NCBI GenBank assembly: GCA_934675165.1
Contig: CAKUPP010000002.1
Location: 50,642-114,641, forward strand
From: an uncultured Eubacteriales bacterium
GTDB lineage: Bacteria > Bacillota > Clostridia > Oscillospirales > Acutalibacteraceae
Direction of reading: 5' to 3'
Length of the DNA: 64,000 nucleotides
The translations under genes were made by a program, and so were the position numbers. The first letter of the stretch is position 1, and the number at the start of each line of letters is the position of its first letter. A model generated the notes under the pieces. The model was not told where the DNA came from and did no database searches. It worked only from the letters and a program-made list of their open reading frames with translations. Positions 50,571-59,962 of this stretch are shown here, piece after piece.

Positions 50571-50599
50571 ATTATAGCTTAATTTTATAATTGTGTCAA
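50571..50599 (-). promoter_or_regulatory. Consensus promoter of the rpmH operon
   Basis: On the minus strand a perfect TTGACA (50599-50594) and perfect TATAAT (50576-50571) are separated by 17 bases, about 70 bases before the rpmH ATG. Confidence 0.9.
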
Positions 50600-50673
50600 G
50601 ACGTAACAAAACTAAAAACCTACTTATCCCCTACACTCTGCTTAATAAGTTATTTTTTCATTTTTACTCCTTC

Positions 50674-51516
50674 TTATAAATTAAGCCAACGGATTTCGTC
50701 TATTTCTTGACATAACTCATCTTCATACACATCACAATTTATCTTATTTAACATTGATCTAAAAGTCACAAACATACTATCGTCTTCGGGATATTCTAAT
50801 ATACATCTTAAACAATTCAAAAAAGTATATATTACGTAATCTTTTGCAGTTCTTTTACAATACTCTTTCAATTTTTCTCCACGACTTTTTTCTTCACAAC
50901 TTTTTTCTTCACAACTTTTTTCTTCACAATAGTTTTTATACTCAGCATCATACAATTTTGAAGCAAATTCCCAATGTCTATAATAAAAACCCTCTTTTAC
51001 AGCTTCGTGTATATTACAAATTTCATTAAAAAAAGTTAGGCTCTTATCTATATATCTTATACCTGCCGTATTTAACAGTTTTTTTATTTCTTCTTTTCTC
51101 TCTATTTTTTCTTCTCTTTTTATTTCTTCTATTTTATTTTTTATATCTTTATTATTTATATATTTATCCATATAATCACTTGTTTCTTGATTTATACACT
51201 TTAAACGTTCAATATAATCTTTGAGATCATTATAATCTATAAGATCATTCAAACTATCATTAGTGTCATCACACTTCTTTGAACCACCCTGTTCACTTTC
51301 TCTATGACCCAACGACTTTGTAGCAATAAAAGCAAGTATGCCCATTCCACTCACACCAGCTGCCAAACCACCTGCTACTTTTAAAACAGTTTTTGATTTT
51401 AATATACTTAAACATTTTTCTTTATATTTTTCTAAGTAATTCTCCGTAGCTCCAGTAACAGGGCAAAAATTAAATATTAATGATATTGCTGTTATTACAG
51501 ATAAAAATTTTTTCAT
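50674..51516 (-). CDS. Secreted/membrane protein with shared N-terminal module and a repeat-bearing C-terminus
   Basis: The ATG at 51516 (after GAGAG) gives 280 residues. A signal peptide is followed by TENYLEKYKEKCLSILKSKT and VLKVAGGLAAGVSGMGILAF, a second membrane span. This module is shared with the next gene upstream. The rest is charged and helical and contains the pentapeptide CEEKS three times in tandem, encoded by a 15-bp repeat (about 50885-50930). No known domain is seen. It is the last gene of a three-gene run of similar secreted proteins. Confidence 0.7.
   Translation of the reverse strand: MKKFLSVITAISLIFNFCPVTGATENYLEKYKEKCLSILKSKTVLKVAGGLAAGVSGMGILAFIATKSLGHRESEQGGSKKCDDTNDSLNDLIDYNDLKDYIERLKCINQETSDYMDKYINNKDIKNKIEEIKREEKIERKEEIKKLLNTAGIRYIDKSLTFFNEICNIHEAVKEGFYYRHWEFASKLYDAEYKNYCEEKSCEEKSCEEKSRGEKLKEYCKRTAKDYVIYTFLNCLRCILEYPEDDSMFVTFRSMLNKINCDVYEDELCQEIDEIRWLNL
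50883..50932 (-). repeat. 15-bp tandem repeat within the secreted-protein gene
   Basis: The unit TTTTTTCTTCACAAC (plus strand) occurs three times in tandem with partial copies at both ends, encoding Cys-Glu-Glu-Lys-Ser repeats. Unit length is a multiple of three, so copy-number change would alter protein length without a frameshift. Confidence 0.8.
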
Positions 51517-51533
51517 GTTTTTCACTCTCGTTA

Positions 51534-52658
51534 TTATTTATTAAAAGTTTCTTTTGAATTCCTACAAGAAAGGATTTCGTTAATCTCAAAATAATTATCA
51601 GACACTCCAAAAACTCTCCACAGCGCTCCTAAATGTTTTGCTAATATTTTTTCTGTTATGTGAGTCATCACAACACACTTACTAATTTTTTTATATAAAT
51701 CTTCTGCCATTTTATCGTTACTCGAAAAATCAAAACTCCTATCATTTTTATATACTTCTTCGTAACAACTAGAAAGTTCCTTATAATACTCTTGAAAATC
51801 ACAATTCAATTTATTGTCAGGGTATTTTTCCTTAAACTTTCTAATAACTTTTTCTTCAAAATTTTTACGTCTAACCTTTAATTTTAAAGCATAATCCCAA
51901 GTTGTATCACAAAAAAAGCATTTAACATTTTTTCTTCCATTTTTGACCTCTTCGTTTTCAATAACTAATATTTTGTCCATCTGGTAAAATCCTTTATTTC
52001 TTTTATCACTAACAATCAACCACTCATTTTCTTCTAACATATCAATCGTTTTCATAATTACTAAATTTTCAAGAGCATTTTTACGATAATTCAACTCATC
52101 TTTTTTGTCAACTTTAATTAATTTATTATGAGTTTCTAAAAACTCCTTATCATCCTTAAGTAAATTATTATAAATTTTTAAAACGTTATTCCAATATTTA
52201 AAATAATTAGTGTTTTGCGCTACATCCGTTAGGTAATCTTTTGAAGGATCAGAATCAACACTCCATTTTTTAACATCGGATTCATTTATTTGTTCACAAA
52301 CTTTTTCGGCCAAAGATTTTACTTCTTCATACTCTTTCTCACTAAAACAGATCGTTTCGTCTTCATCAAAATAATAGTCCTCGCTAAATTGTTTTAACGA
52401 TTTTTCCCTAAATTTTTCCAACAACGATCTTTTTGATTTCTGTTGATTAAACAATTTAAAAAAAGTGTAAGCAAGCACACCAGTACCGACAACACCTGCT
52501 GCCACACCACCGGCTACTTTTAAAACAGTTTTTGATTTTAATATATTTAAACATTTCTCTTTATATTTTTCTAAGTAATTTTCTGTAGTTCTTGTAGTGG
52601 GACACATCGTAAATAATAATGACAACGTCGTTACTATTGATAAAATTTTCACATTCAT
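51534..52658 (-). CDS. Secreted/membrane protein with shared N-terminal module and unrelated C-terminus
   Basis: ATG at 52658 follows GAGGG by six bases, giving 374 residues; an open stretch upstream is not used. The signal peptide is followed by TENYLEKYKEKCLNILKSKT and VLKVAGGVAAGVVGTGVLAY, nearly the same as in the downstream gene. The DNA in this part is nearly identical between the two genes (33 identical bases at 52513-52545 and 51374-51406). The C-terminal 300 residues are charged, helical and different. Family not recognised. Probably exported and anchored by the second span. Confidence 0.7.
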   Translation of the reverse strand: MNVKILSIVTTLSLLFTMCPTTRTTENYLEKYKEKCLNILKSKTVLKVAGGVAAGVVGTGVLAYTFFKLFNQQKSKRSLLEKFREKSLKQFSEDYYFDEDETICFSEKEYEEVKSLAEKVCEQINESDVKKWSVDSDPSKDYLTDVAQNTNYFKYWNNVLKIYNNLLKDDKEFLETHNKLIKVDKKDELNYRKNALENLVIMKTIDMLEENEWLIVSDKRNKGFYQMDKILVIENEEVKNGRKNVKCFFCDTTWDYALKLKVRRKNFEEKVIRKFKEKYPDNKLNCDFQEYYKELSSCYEEVYKNDRSFDFSSNDKMAEDLYKKISKCVVMTHITEKILAKHLGALWRVFGVSDNYFEINEILSCRNSKETFNK

Positions 52659-52699
52659 ACTTAACCCTCTCTTTAATATATTATTACAAAAAACTAACA

Positions 52700-52975
52700 C
52701 TAATTTTTACAAATTTCGGTCCACTCGTCTTTGTCAAAATTCATACGAGATCTAACATAACGACTTATTTTAATAACACAATAAGAAACACCACAAGCAA
52801 TCACATTTATACACACTAAACCAGCTATAAATTTACCAGAAGTTTTTAAAACAGCGCAAGACTTAGTTTGTTGTTCATTACAATAATTTATAGACTCCGT
52901 TTCAGTTAGAGACGATAAATTTAATATCAATAAAACAACTAAAACAATAGAAAAAAATTTTGCTAATATCTTCAC
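52700..52975 (-). CDS. Small signal-peptide protein with a second membrane span
   Basis: The 91-residue protein starts with GTG seven bases after GGAGG. It has an N-terminal signal sequence (IVLVVLLILNLSSL) and a second hydrophobic stretch with three cysteines (FIAGLVCINVIACGVSYCVI), then a basic end. The phrase SCAVLKTSGKFIAGLV loosely resembles the module ILKSKTVLKVAGG of the two larger neighbours. It is the first gene of the run, nearest to oriC. No function can be assigned. Confidence 0.6.
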   Translation of the reverse strand: MKILAKFFSIVLVVLLILNLSSLTETESINYCNEQQTKSCAVLKTSGKFIAGLVCINVIACGVSYCVIKISRYVRSRMNFDKDEWTEICKN

Positions 52976-53177
52976 ATAATCACCTCCACAAAACCGTTTG
53001 CTTAAAATATGTATCAGTAGTATTTTATCTCAAAATTATAATAAAATCAACATTTGTTTATGTTTTTGTTTTATGTAATAAAAAACATAATAAAAAAATT
53101 ATAATTTTAATATAAAACACTATCTATATACTTCTAAAACAACAACTCTATAAATTCATCAAAAAAGAGCTTTCATG

Positions 53178-53206
53178 TTGAATTTTTGAAAAAATGATGC
53201 TAAAAT
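53178..53206 (+). promoter_or_regulatory. Predicted dnaA promoter
   Basis: TTGAAT (53178-53183) and TAAAAT (53201-53206) are separated by 17 bases, 57 bases before the dnaA ATG. Confidence 0.65.
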
Positions 53207-53263
53207 GTATACTATGCAATAAAAGAGCAAAAACCACAAATGAAACCGGAGGTTTTATTTTTT

Positions 53264-54580
53264 ATGAATTCTTTCAACGAGGCATGGGGAATTATATGTG
53301 ATTACTGCAAAGACAATATCACAGATGTTGCATATAAGACCTGGTTTAGCAGAATTGAACCAATTAAACTTGACTTTGATGCAGGAAAAGCTGTTTTAAT
53401 GGTTCCAAATGAATTTCATAGGCAAACATTAAATCGCTGTTATAAAAATTTATTAATAAAAGCCGTAGAACAAATTTTTGGATCTGGTATTGATATTTGC
53501 TTTGCAATACCAGATGAAATAGAGCAACTCAATAAAAAAAGTGATCAAAATTTAGCAATAGATTCCGACTACGAATTCACATTTGATACATATATCGTAG
53601 GTTCATCAAATAAATTTGCTCACGCTGCAGCTCTTGCAGTTGCTGCAAATCCCGCCGGAGCATATAACCCACTTTTCATATATGGAAATTCAGGTTTAGG
53701 AAAAACACATCTCCTTTATGCCATTTGCAACGATATCAAAAAAAGCAATCCAGATAAAACGTACCTGTACATAAAAGGTGACGATTTTACAAATGAACTT
53801 ATAGATTCTATCCGAAAAAACACAATGAGCGAATTCCATCAAAAATACAGACAAACAGACGTTTTGCTTGTTGATGATATTCAATTTATAGCTGGAAAAG
53901 ATTCTACACAAGAAGAATTTTTTCATACTTTTAACTCACTGTATGAAGCAAAAAAACAGATTGTTTTAACGTCGGACAGGCCTCCAAAAGAAATTCAAAC
54001 ACTTGAAGATAGGTTGCGAACAAGATTTGAATGGGGTCTAATTGCCGATATTCAACCACCTGATTTTGAAACCAGAATTGCAATAGTAAAAAGGAAGGCG
54101 GAACTTTTAGACATAAAAATGCCAAATGAAGTATGCGAATATATTGCAAAAAAATTAAAAACAAATATCCGGCAACTCGAAGGTGCTGTAAAAAAAATGA
54201 AAGCTCATCATCTTTTAGGTGGAGAACCTATGGGCATACAAACAGCGCAAATAGCCATTTCAGACATACTTAATAATGATCAGCCTCCACCAGTTACAAT
54301 AGATAAAATAATAGAAGAAGTTGCACGTACATTTAATGTAAATGCATCTGATATTCGATCATCAAAAAGAGCTGCTGCCGTTTCCAACGCACGACAAATT
54401 TCTATGTATGTAGTGCGCGAAATAACTCAGCTTCCGTTAGTATCTATCGGAGAACATTTTGGTGGGCGAGATCATTCTACAATTGTTTATGCTTTGCAAC
54501 AAGTAGAAAAAAATTTAAACAAAGATTTAAAAACCAAAGCTATGGTCGAAGATATTATAAAAAATATACGTGACAGATAA
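53264..54580 (+). CDS. dnaA: Chromosomal replication initiator DnaA
   Basis: ATG at 53264 lies 11 bases after GGAGG; an ATG eight codons upstream precedes that site. The 438-residue protein has domain I (WGIICDYCKDNITDVAYKTW), a short linker, the AAA+ domain with GNSGLGKTHLLYA, DVLLVDDIQFIAGKDSTQEE and RLRTRFEWGL, and domain IV ending with the DNA-binding signature HFGGRDHSTIVYALQ. It opens oriC. It marks the switch of gene direction in the window. Confidence 0.97.
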   Translation: MNSFNEAWGIICDYCKDNITDVAYKTWFSRIEPIKLDFDAGKAVLMVPNEFHRQTLNRCYKNLLIKAVEQIFGSGIDICFAIPDEIEQLNKKSDQNLAIDSDYEFTFDTYIVGSSNKFAHAAALAVAANPAGAYNPLFIYGNSGLGKTHLLYAICNDIKKSNPDKTYLYIKGDDFTNELIDSIRKNTMSEFHQKYRQTDVLLVDDIQFIAGKDSTQEEFFHTFNSLYEAKKQIVLTSDRPPKEIQTLEDRLRTRFEWGLIADIQPPDFETRIAIVKRKAELLDIKMPNEVCEYIAKKLKTNIRQLEGAVKKMKAHHLLGGEPMGIQTAQIAISDILNNDQPPPVTIDKIIEEVARTFNVNASDIRSSKRAAAVSNARQISMYVVREITQLPLVSIGEHFGGRDHSTIVYALQQVEKNLNKDLKTKAMVEDIIKNIRDR

Positions 54581-54840
54581 ATTTTTTTGATCAAAAATTT
54601 TTCAACAGATTTTCAACTTTTAACATATTTTTTTCAACACGAGTGTGGACAAATTTTGTTACTGTTGAAAAACAAAAAATGCTCAACAAATAATCCACAA
54701 TCAAAAAAGTGCTTTGTTTAAAGTTTTTTCAGAGACAAGCGCAGTTTTCAACAAATTAACAGCCCCTACTACTATTACTATATAATTATTTACTATACTA
54801 ACTATTCTCTAGTACAAAAATTAATAAAAGGACTGATTTA
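54581..54840. other. Probable oriC: dnaA-dnaN spacer with DnaA-box-like sequences
   Basis: Near-consensus DnaA boxes are TGTGGACAA (54644-54652, complement of TTGTCCACA) and TAATCCACA (54691-54699). In addition TTTTCAACA or its complement occurs at 54599, 54631, 54663 and 54744, with a partial copy at 54611. An AT-rich stretch follows towards dnaN. Position between dnaA and dnaN and the strand switch of genes support an origin role; the AT-rich spacer upstream of dnaA (52976-53177) may be a second part. Confidence 0.75.
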
Positions 54841-55947
54841 GTGAAGATCATATGTGAAAAAACAAAACTTGCTGAAGCTCTTTCTGGCGTTCAAAGAGCT
54901 GTAGCTCAAAAATCTACAATAGCGGCATTGGAAGGTGTACTCTTAACTACTCAAGGTACAAATCTTTGTCTGTGTGGTTATAATACTGAAATGGGTATAA
55001 CAACTTCTATACCTGCTAACATAACAGAATCTGGTTCAATAGTTCTTGGTGCACGTCTTTTTACTGAAATTATTAGAAAATTACCTGATGATACTATCGA
55101 ACTAGATGTGGAACCAAATTTATTTGCAACAATTACTGCCGGAAAAAGTAAATTTGAACTTGTTGGAATCGATTCTGCTGAGTTTCCAACTTTACCATCT
55201 GTTGAAAATGAATCATCTTTTAAGCTTAACTCAAATATATTTAAAAGCATGATACGCCAAACTATTTTTTCTGTTTCTGAAACTGATATTAAACCTGTAC
55301 ATACAGGAACTCTTTTTGAACTAAAGAATAAATCTTTAACTCTTGTTTCTGTTGACGGTTACAGGCTCGCTCTTAGAAAAGAACCGATAAAAGAAGAAAT
55401 GGAGCTTACTTTTGTTGTTCCAGGGAAAACTTTGAAAGAAGTTTTGAGACTTATGCCAGAAAATAGTGAAGAGGATATTGCGATTTATGCAGGAATGAGA
55501 CATGTGGTATTTGAAATAGGAGAGTATACTGTTATTTCCAGGTTGTTAGAAGGTGAATTTATAGATTATACTGCCACTATACCAGAAAAAAAAGATATTC
55601 AAGTAATTGTTGGTGTTCAAGATTTTGCTGATGCGATTGATAGGGTTTCCCTTCTTATTAGTGATAGATTAAAAACTCCAATAAAGTGTTTATTTTCAAA
55701 AAACAATATACACGCTTCTTGCGCTACATCTATAGGCAAAGCGGATGATGATGTGGTTTGCAAAAATTTATCTGATAAAAATTTAGAAATAGCATTTAAC
55801 AATAAGTATATGAGTGATGTTTTAAAAAATGTAGAGAGCGACGAAGTTGTTATAACACTAAATACTGCTCTTAGTCCGATAAAGATAACACCAAAAGATG
55901 ACGATGCTTGTGTGTTTGTTATTCTTCCGGTAAGAATAAAATCTTAA
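54841..55947 (+). CDS. dnaN: DNA polymerase III beta subunit (sliding clamp)
   Basis: The 368-residue clamp starts with GTG and shows the three-domain pattern, with SVDGYRLALRKEPI in the middle domain and the C-terminal FVILPVRIKS (usually ...MPMR). It forms the ring that tethers polymerase to DNA. It follows oriC and precedes yaaA by 25 bases. Confidence 0.97.
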   Translation: MKIICEKTKLAEALSGVQRAVAQKSTIAALEGVLLTTQGTNLCLCGYNTEMGITTSIPANITESGSIVLGARLFTEIIRKLPDDTIELDVEPNLFATITAGKSKFELVGIDSAEFPTLPSVENESSFKLNSNIFKSMIRQTIFSVSETDIKPVHTGTLFELKNKSLTLVSVDGYRLALRKEPIKEEMELTFVVPGKTLKEVLRLMPENSEEDIAIYAGMRHVVFEIGEYTVISRLLEGEFIDYTATIPEKKDIQVIVGVQDFADAIDRVSLLISDRLKTPIKCLFSKNNIHASCATSIGKADDDVVCKNLSDKNLEIAFNNKYMSDVLKNVESDEVVITLNTALSPIKITPKDDDACVFVILPVRIKS

Positions 55948-55972
55948 AAAATTGTATTGAAGGGTGTTTCAA

Positions 55973-56188
55973 ATGGTTCAAGATGTGTTTATCAAAGATG
56001 AATATATAAAATTAGACTCTTTTCTTAAATGGGTTGGAGAAGCATCAAGTGGATCTGAAGCAAAAGAAATTATAGCAAATGGTTTTGTGAAAATTTGTAA
56101 TGAAATTTGTTTTTTGAGAGGTAAAAAATTATATCCATCAACAATTGTATGTGTGGGAGATAGTGAGTACAGGGTTATGAAGAAGTGA
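55973..56188 (+). CDS. yaaA: S4-domain RNA-binding protein YaaA
   Basis: ATG at 55973 follows AGGG by eight bases; the longer GTG start overlaps that site. The 71-residue protein is a single S4 domain (YIKLDSFLKWVGEASSGSEA, KEIIANGFVKICNE). Located between dnaN and recF as in Bacillus. Its ends GTGA overlap with recF. Confidence 0.93.
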   Translation: MVQDVFIKDEYIKLDSFLKWVGEASSGSEAKEIIANGFVKICNEICFLRGKKLYPSTIVCVGDSEYRVMKK

Positions 56189-57279
56189 AGATTTTAGAAA
56201 TTAAAATACTAAATTTTAGGAATTTGAAAAATGTTGAACTTAATTTTAGTAGTGGAGTAAATTTTATACATGGAGAAAATGCTCAAGGTAAAACAAATTT
56301 TATAGAAGCGATTTGGATGTTTACTGGTGCAAGATCTTTTCGAGGTGCAAAGGATGCAGATGTTGTTAACTTTGATCAAGGGTATGCACGTTTAGATGGA
56401 AAAATTGAGTTTCAAAATCGAGAACATGAAATTGCAATTTTTTTTGAAAATGGCAAGAGAAACGTAATGTTAGATGGTGTTATGAAACCATATCCAACAA
56501 GCATTATAGGAAAGTTTCGTGCAGTTTTATTTTCTCCTGTGAATTTGTCACTTGTAAAAGATGGTCCAGATTATCGTAGAAAGTTTATAGATGCAGCAAT
56601 CTGTCAATTAAAACCAACTTTTACTGCATACATCGCGAGGTATAATCAAATTTTAAGGCAAAGAAATGCATTTTTAAAAAGTGATAACCCGGATGTTGAT
56701 CTTTTGGAAGTTTGGGATGAAAAAATATCAAATATTGGTGCAGTTGTACTCTGCGAGAGATTGAAATATCTCAAATTTTTAAAAGAATCATGTGGCCTTA
56801 TATATGATGAAATTTCTCAGAAGAATGAACAACTATCTTTAAAATATGTTTCTACAATCTCAAAAAAAATTGATGAAAAAATTACAGTTGACAGTGTTCG
56901 GGAGTTATTTATAGAAAGGTTAAAAAAATTTCGAACATCTGATATAAAGTCAAAAATCACATCTGTAGGTCCACATAAAGACGATATGGAATTTATGATA
57001 AATGGTAAATTTGTGCGATCATTTGGATCACAAGGACAGCAAAGATCAGTTGCACTTACTTTGAAACTTGCTGAAGCAGATATTTTAAAAAAATTTATTG
57101 GTGAACCACCGGTAGTTTTGTTGGATGATGTTATGAGTGAGCTTGATGAAAACAGGAGATTTTATCTTGTTAAAAAAACAGCAGATTTACAGGTTTTTAT
57201 TACATCTTGTGAGAAAATAAATGATTATAATTTTTCTCATATAAAATTTTTTAAAGCAGAAAACGGTAAAATTTTTTAA
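56185..57279 (+). CDS. recF: DNA replication and repair protein RecF
   Basis: The 364-residue SMC-like ATPase has HGENAQGKTNFIEAIW (Walker A), the signature FGSQGQQRSVALTLKLAE and Walker B PPVVLLDDVMSELDENRR. It loads RecA at gaps. It starts with GTG overlapping the yaaA stop. Confidence 0.97.
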   Translation: MKILEIKILNFRNLKNVELNFSSGVNFIHGENAQGKTNFIEAIWMFTGARSFRGAKDADVVNFDQGYARLDGKIEFQNREHEIAIFFENGKRNVMLDGVMKPYPTSIIGKFRAVLFSPVNLSLVKDGPDYRRKFIDAAICQLKPTFTAYIARYNQILRQRNAFLKSDNPDVDLLEVWDEKISNIGAVVLCERLKYLKFLKESCGLIYDEISQKNEQLSLKYVSTISKKIDEKITVDSVRELFIERLKKFRTSDIKSKITSVGPHKDDMEFMINGKFVRSFGSQGQQRSVALTLKLAEADILKKFIGEPPVVLLDDVMSELDENRRFYLVKKTADLQVFITSCEKINDYNFSHIKFFKAENGKIF

Positions 57280-57293
57280 AGGTGGAGGTAGGT

Positions 57294-57542
57294 TTGTATT
57301 TAAAAATAAATTATGATTGTGTTGTATTGGACAACGATGTTATAGGAGTTTTCGATCTTGATAAGATGACTGTTTTTAAAACCAACAGAAATTATTTGTC
57401 AAAAGCCGAAAAAAGAGGTAAAATAATAAATACAACTGAAAGTTTGCCTAAATCGTTTGTTGTTTGTGAATCGTGTGGTGAAGATACAGTATATTTAAGT
57501 AGTTTTATGCCGCATACGATTTCAAATAGAAGAAAGTTTTAG
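57294..57542 (+). CDS. remB: RemB-like (DUF370) extracellular matrix regulator family protein
   Basis: The TTG at 57294, five bases after GGAGG, gives 82 residues starting MYLKINYDCVVLDNDVIGVF, matching the DUF370 N-terminus; the GTG four codons upstream is part of the GGTGGAGG site. RemA/RemB proteins of Bacillus regulate biofilm and osmolyte genes. A C-terminal part with CESCGEDTVYLSSFMPHT is present. It sits between recF and gyrB, the usual place of yaaB/remB. Confidence 0.8.
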   Translation: MYLKINYDCVVLDNDVIGVFDLDKMTVFKTNRNYLSKAEKRGKIINTTESLPKSFVVCESCGEDTVYLSSFMPHTISNRRKF

Positions 57543-57560
57543 AAAATTAAAAATTCGGAG

Positions 57561-57947
57561 GTGGGTAAAATCAACAGGTGTGAATTACCGCAATGTCCTT
57601 ACTGTAGAGGAAAACTTTGGTATATTGAAGCTTTTTTATCTAAAAATCGGGCAGTTTATAAATGCAAATACTGTGCCAAAAAATGTGCAGTGAAAATCAG
57701 TCAAAAAATTTTTAAATTTTTAGTCTTTGTTGAAATTTTATCACTGATTGTTTTTGCTGCTGCAGTATTTTTGGGTGGAAGATATTGTTTTATGGGAGCT
57801 GGAATAATAACACTGATTTTTGGTGTGTTCTATTTTTTTTCTCCGTTTACAGTTAAACTTCTTAAGACTAAATCTGGAAATTCTGACAATGATTTTTCAG
57901 ATAAAAAATCTGGAAAAGATACCGATACAGAAATATACAGCAATTAA
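57561..57947 (+). CDS. Zinc-ribbon membrane protein
   Basis: The protein has CPYCRGKLWYIEAFLSKNRA followed by CKYCAKKC, a zinc ribbon, and then two membrane spans (FLVFVEILSLIVFAAAVFL; GAGIITLIFGVFYFFSP) and a charged tail. Such small ribbon-plus-two-spans proteins are found near gyrB in Clostridia. The start is uncertain: the GTG at 57561 overlaps GGAGG, and the next codon at good spacing is ATC (57570). Function unknown. Confidence 0.65.
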   Translation: MGKINRCELPQCPYCRGKLWYIEAFLSKNRAVYKCKYCAKKCAVKISQKIFKFLVFVEILSLIVFAAAVFLGGRYCFMGAGIITLIFGVFYFFSPFTVKLLKTKSGNSDNDFSDKKSGKDTDTEIYSN

Positions 57948-57967
57948 AACGAAAGGAGCTTTAAATT

Positions 57968-59908
57968 TTGGAAAATAATGAAATAAGTCAAAGTGGCGGT
58001 AAATATGGTGCCGGTGAGATACAGGTATTGGAAGGTCTTGAGGCTGTAAGGAAAAGACCCGGAATGTATATAGGTACCACAGGTCCAAAAGGTTTACATC
58101 ACCTTGTATATGAGATTGTAGATAATTCAATAGATGAAGCTTTGGCAGGATTTTGTGATGAAATAAATGTTGAAATTTTACCTGGAGACATAATAAAAGT
58201 TAGTGATAACGGTCGAGGAATACCGGTTGGTATGCACCCTACAGCAGGAATACCAGCTGTTACAGTTGTTTTTACTGTTTTACATGCTGGAGGAAAATTT
58301 GGCGGAAGCGGATATAAAGTTTCTGGAGGTTTGCATGGTGTAGGAGCATCTGTAGTTAACGCTCTTTCTGAGTGGTTAGAAGTAGAAGTTCGTGACGGAA
58401 AGCATATATACAAGCAAAAATTTGAAAGAGGTCACATTGTTAGTGATTTGGAAGTAGTCGGCAATACAGAAAAACGTGGTACTACTATTATCTTTAAAGC
58501 TGATCCAGAAATGTTTAAAGAATCTACTGTATATGATTATTCTGTGCTTCAAACAAGACTCCGTGAGCAAGCTTTTTTAAATGCTGGTGTAAGAATTGTT
58601 TTAAAAGATTCTAGAAATCCTGAAAATATTTTAGAAGATGATTTTAAATATGATGGTGGAATAAAAAGTTTTGTTGAGTATATTCATAAAAAAAGAGCAC
58701 TTGAAGTGGTAAATAATGAAGTAATAAGTTTTTCTGGAGTACTACCAGATAACAGTGCGAGTGCAGAAGTTGCCCTACAATTTAATGAGGGGTATAATGA
58801 GCTGATACTTTCATTTGCAAACAATATACATACAATGGATGGAGGTACACACGAAGACGGTTTTAAACGTGCTTTTACTAGAGTTATAAACGATTATGCA
58901 CGTAAATATAATTTACTTAAGGAAAATGATAGAAATTTTTCTGGTGAGGACGTTAGAGAAGGTTTGACAGCTGTAATTAGCGTTAAGGTTAGAAATGCTC
59001 AGTTTGAAGGTCAGACAAAAACAAGACTTGGAAATATGGAAATAAGAAGCCTTGTGGATTCTATGGTTTCAGATAAACTTACAACATATCTTGAAGAAAA
59101 TCCAACAGTTGGTCGAGCGATTGTTGAAAAAGCTATTTCTGCTTCAAGAGCTAGAGATGCAGCAAAAAAAGCTAGAGACCTAGTAAGAAGAAAAACTGCA
59201 ATGGAAACTGCTTCTTTACCTGGTAAATTGGCAGATTGTCAATCTAAAAATTCGGATGAGACTGAAATTTACATCGTGGAAGGAGATTCTGCTGGAGGTT
59301 CTGCAAAAAGTGGACGCGATCGTAAGTTTCAAGCAATTTTGCCACTTTGGGGTAAGATGCTTAATGTAGAAAAATCAAGGTTAGATAAAGTTTATGGAAA
59401 TGAAAAACTTATGCCAGTGATAATGGCTTTGGGTTGTGGAATTGGTGATGATTTTGATATTTCGAAACTGCGATATGGCAAAGTTATTATTATGGCTGAT
59501 GCTGATGTAGATGGTTCTCACATAAGGACACTTCTCCTTACATTTTTCTTTAGGTTTATGCGACCTGTCATTGAACAAGGCCATATTTATATTGCTCAGC
59601 CTCCGCTTTACAGAATTACAAAAAATAAAAAGCACTACTATGCGTATTCTGATGATGAAAGAGATAAAATTTTAAAAGAATTAGTAAATGGTACAGAAAT
59701 TCAGCGCTATAAAGGTCTTGGTGAAATGGACGCAGAGCAACTTTGGGAAACAACAATGAACCCAGAAACAAGAATTATGCTAAAAGTTACCTTGGATGAC
59801 GCCGCTGCTGCCGATGAAACATTTACTATTTTGATGGGGGATAAAGTAGAACCTCGGCGTGAGTTTATTGAACAAAATGCTAAATATGTTCAAAATCTTG
59901 ATGTTTAG
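57968..59908 (+). CDS. gyrB: DNA gyrase subunit B
   Basis: The 646-residue subunit starts with TTG behind AAAGGAG. The GHKL ATPase motifs are [22 protein letters not shown] and [15 protein letters not shown]. The TOPRIM domain has [20 protein letters not shown] and [16 protein letters not shown]. It supercoils DNA with GyrA. Confidence 0.98.
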   Translation: MENNEISQSGGKYGAGEIQVLEGLEAVRKRPGMYIGTTGPKGLHHLVYEIVDNSIDEALAGFCDEINVEILPGDIIKVSDNGRGIPVGMHPTAGIPAVTVVFTVLHAGGKFGGSGYKVSGGLHGVGASVVNALSEWLEVEVRDGKHIYKQKFERGHIVSDLEVVGNTEKRGTTIIFKADPEMFKESTVYDYSVLQTRLREQAFLNAGVRIVLKDSRNPENILEDDFKYDGGIKSFVEYIHKKRALEVVNNEVISFSGVLPDNSASAEVALQFNEGYNELILSFANNIHTMDGGTHEDGFKRAFTRVINDYARKYNLLKENDRNFSGEDVREGLTAVISVKVRNAQFEGQTKTRLGNMEIRSLVDSMVSDKLTTYLEENPTVGRAIVEKAISASRARDAAKKARDLVRRKTAMETASLPGKLADCQSKNSDETEIYIVEGDSAGGSAKSGRDRKFQAILPLWGKMLNVEKSRLDKVYGNEKLMPVIMALGCGIGDDFDISKLRYGKVIIMADADVDGSHIRTLLLTFFFRFMRPVIEQGHIYIAQPPLYRITKNKKHYYAYSDDERDKILKELVNGTEIQRYKGLGEMDAEQLWETTMNPETRIMLKVTLDDAAAADETFTILMGDKVEPRREFIEQNAKYVQNLDV

Positions 59909-59962
59909 AATTTGTATCAATTTTTGAACTACACATAAATTATATGATTTTAAGGAGAAACC

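Noticed and set aside
50883..50932. CRISPR-like array
   Set aside because: The repeat is a 15-bp direct tandem without spacers, inside a coding sequence and in frame.
57282..57293. GTG at 57282 as the start of the remB-like gene
   Set aside because: It forms part of the GGTGGAGG ribosome-binding site, and the DUF370 family starts at the equivalent of the TTG at 57294.
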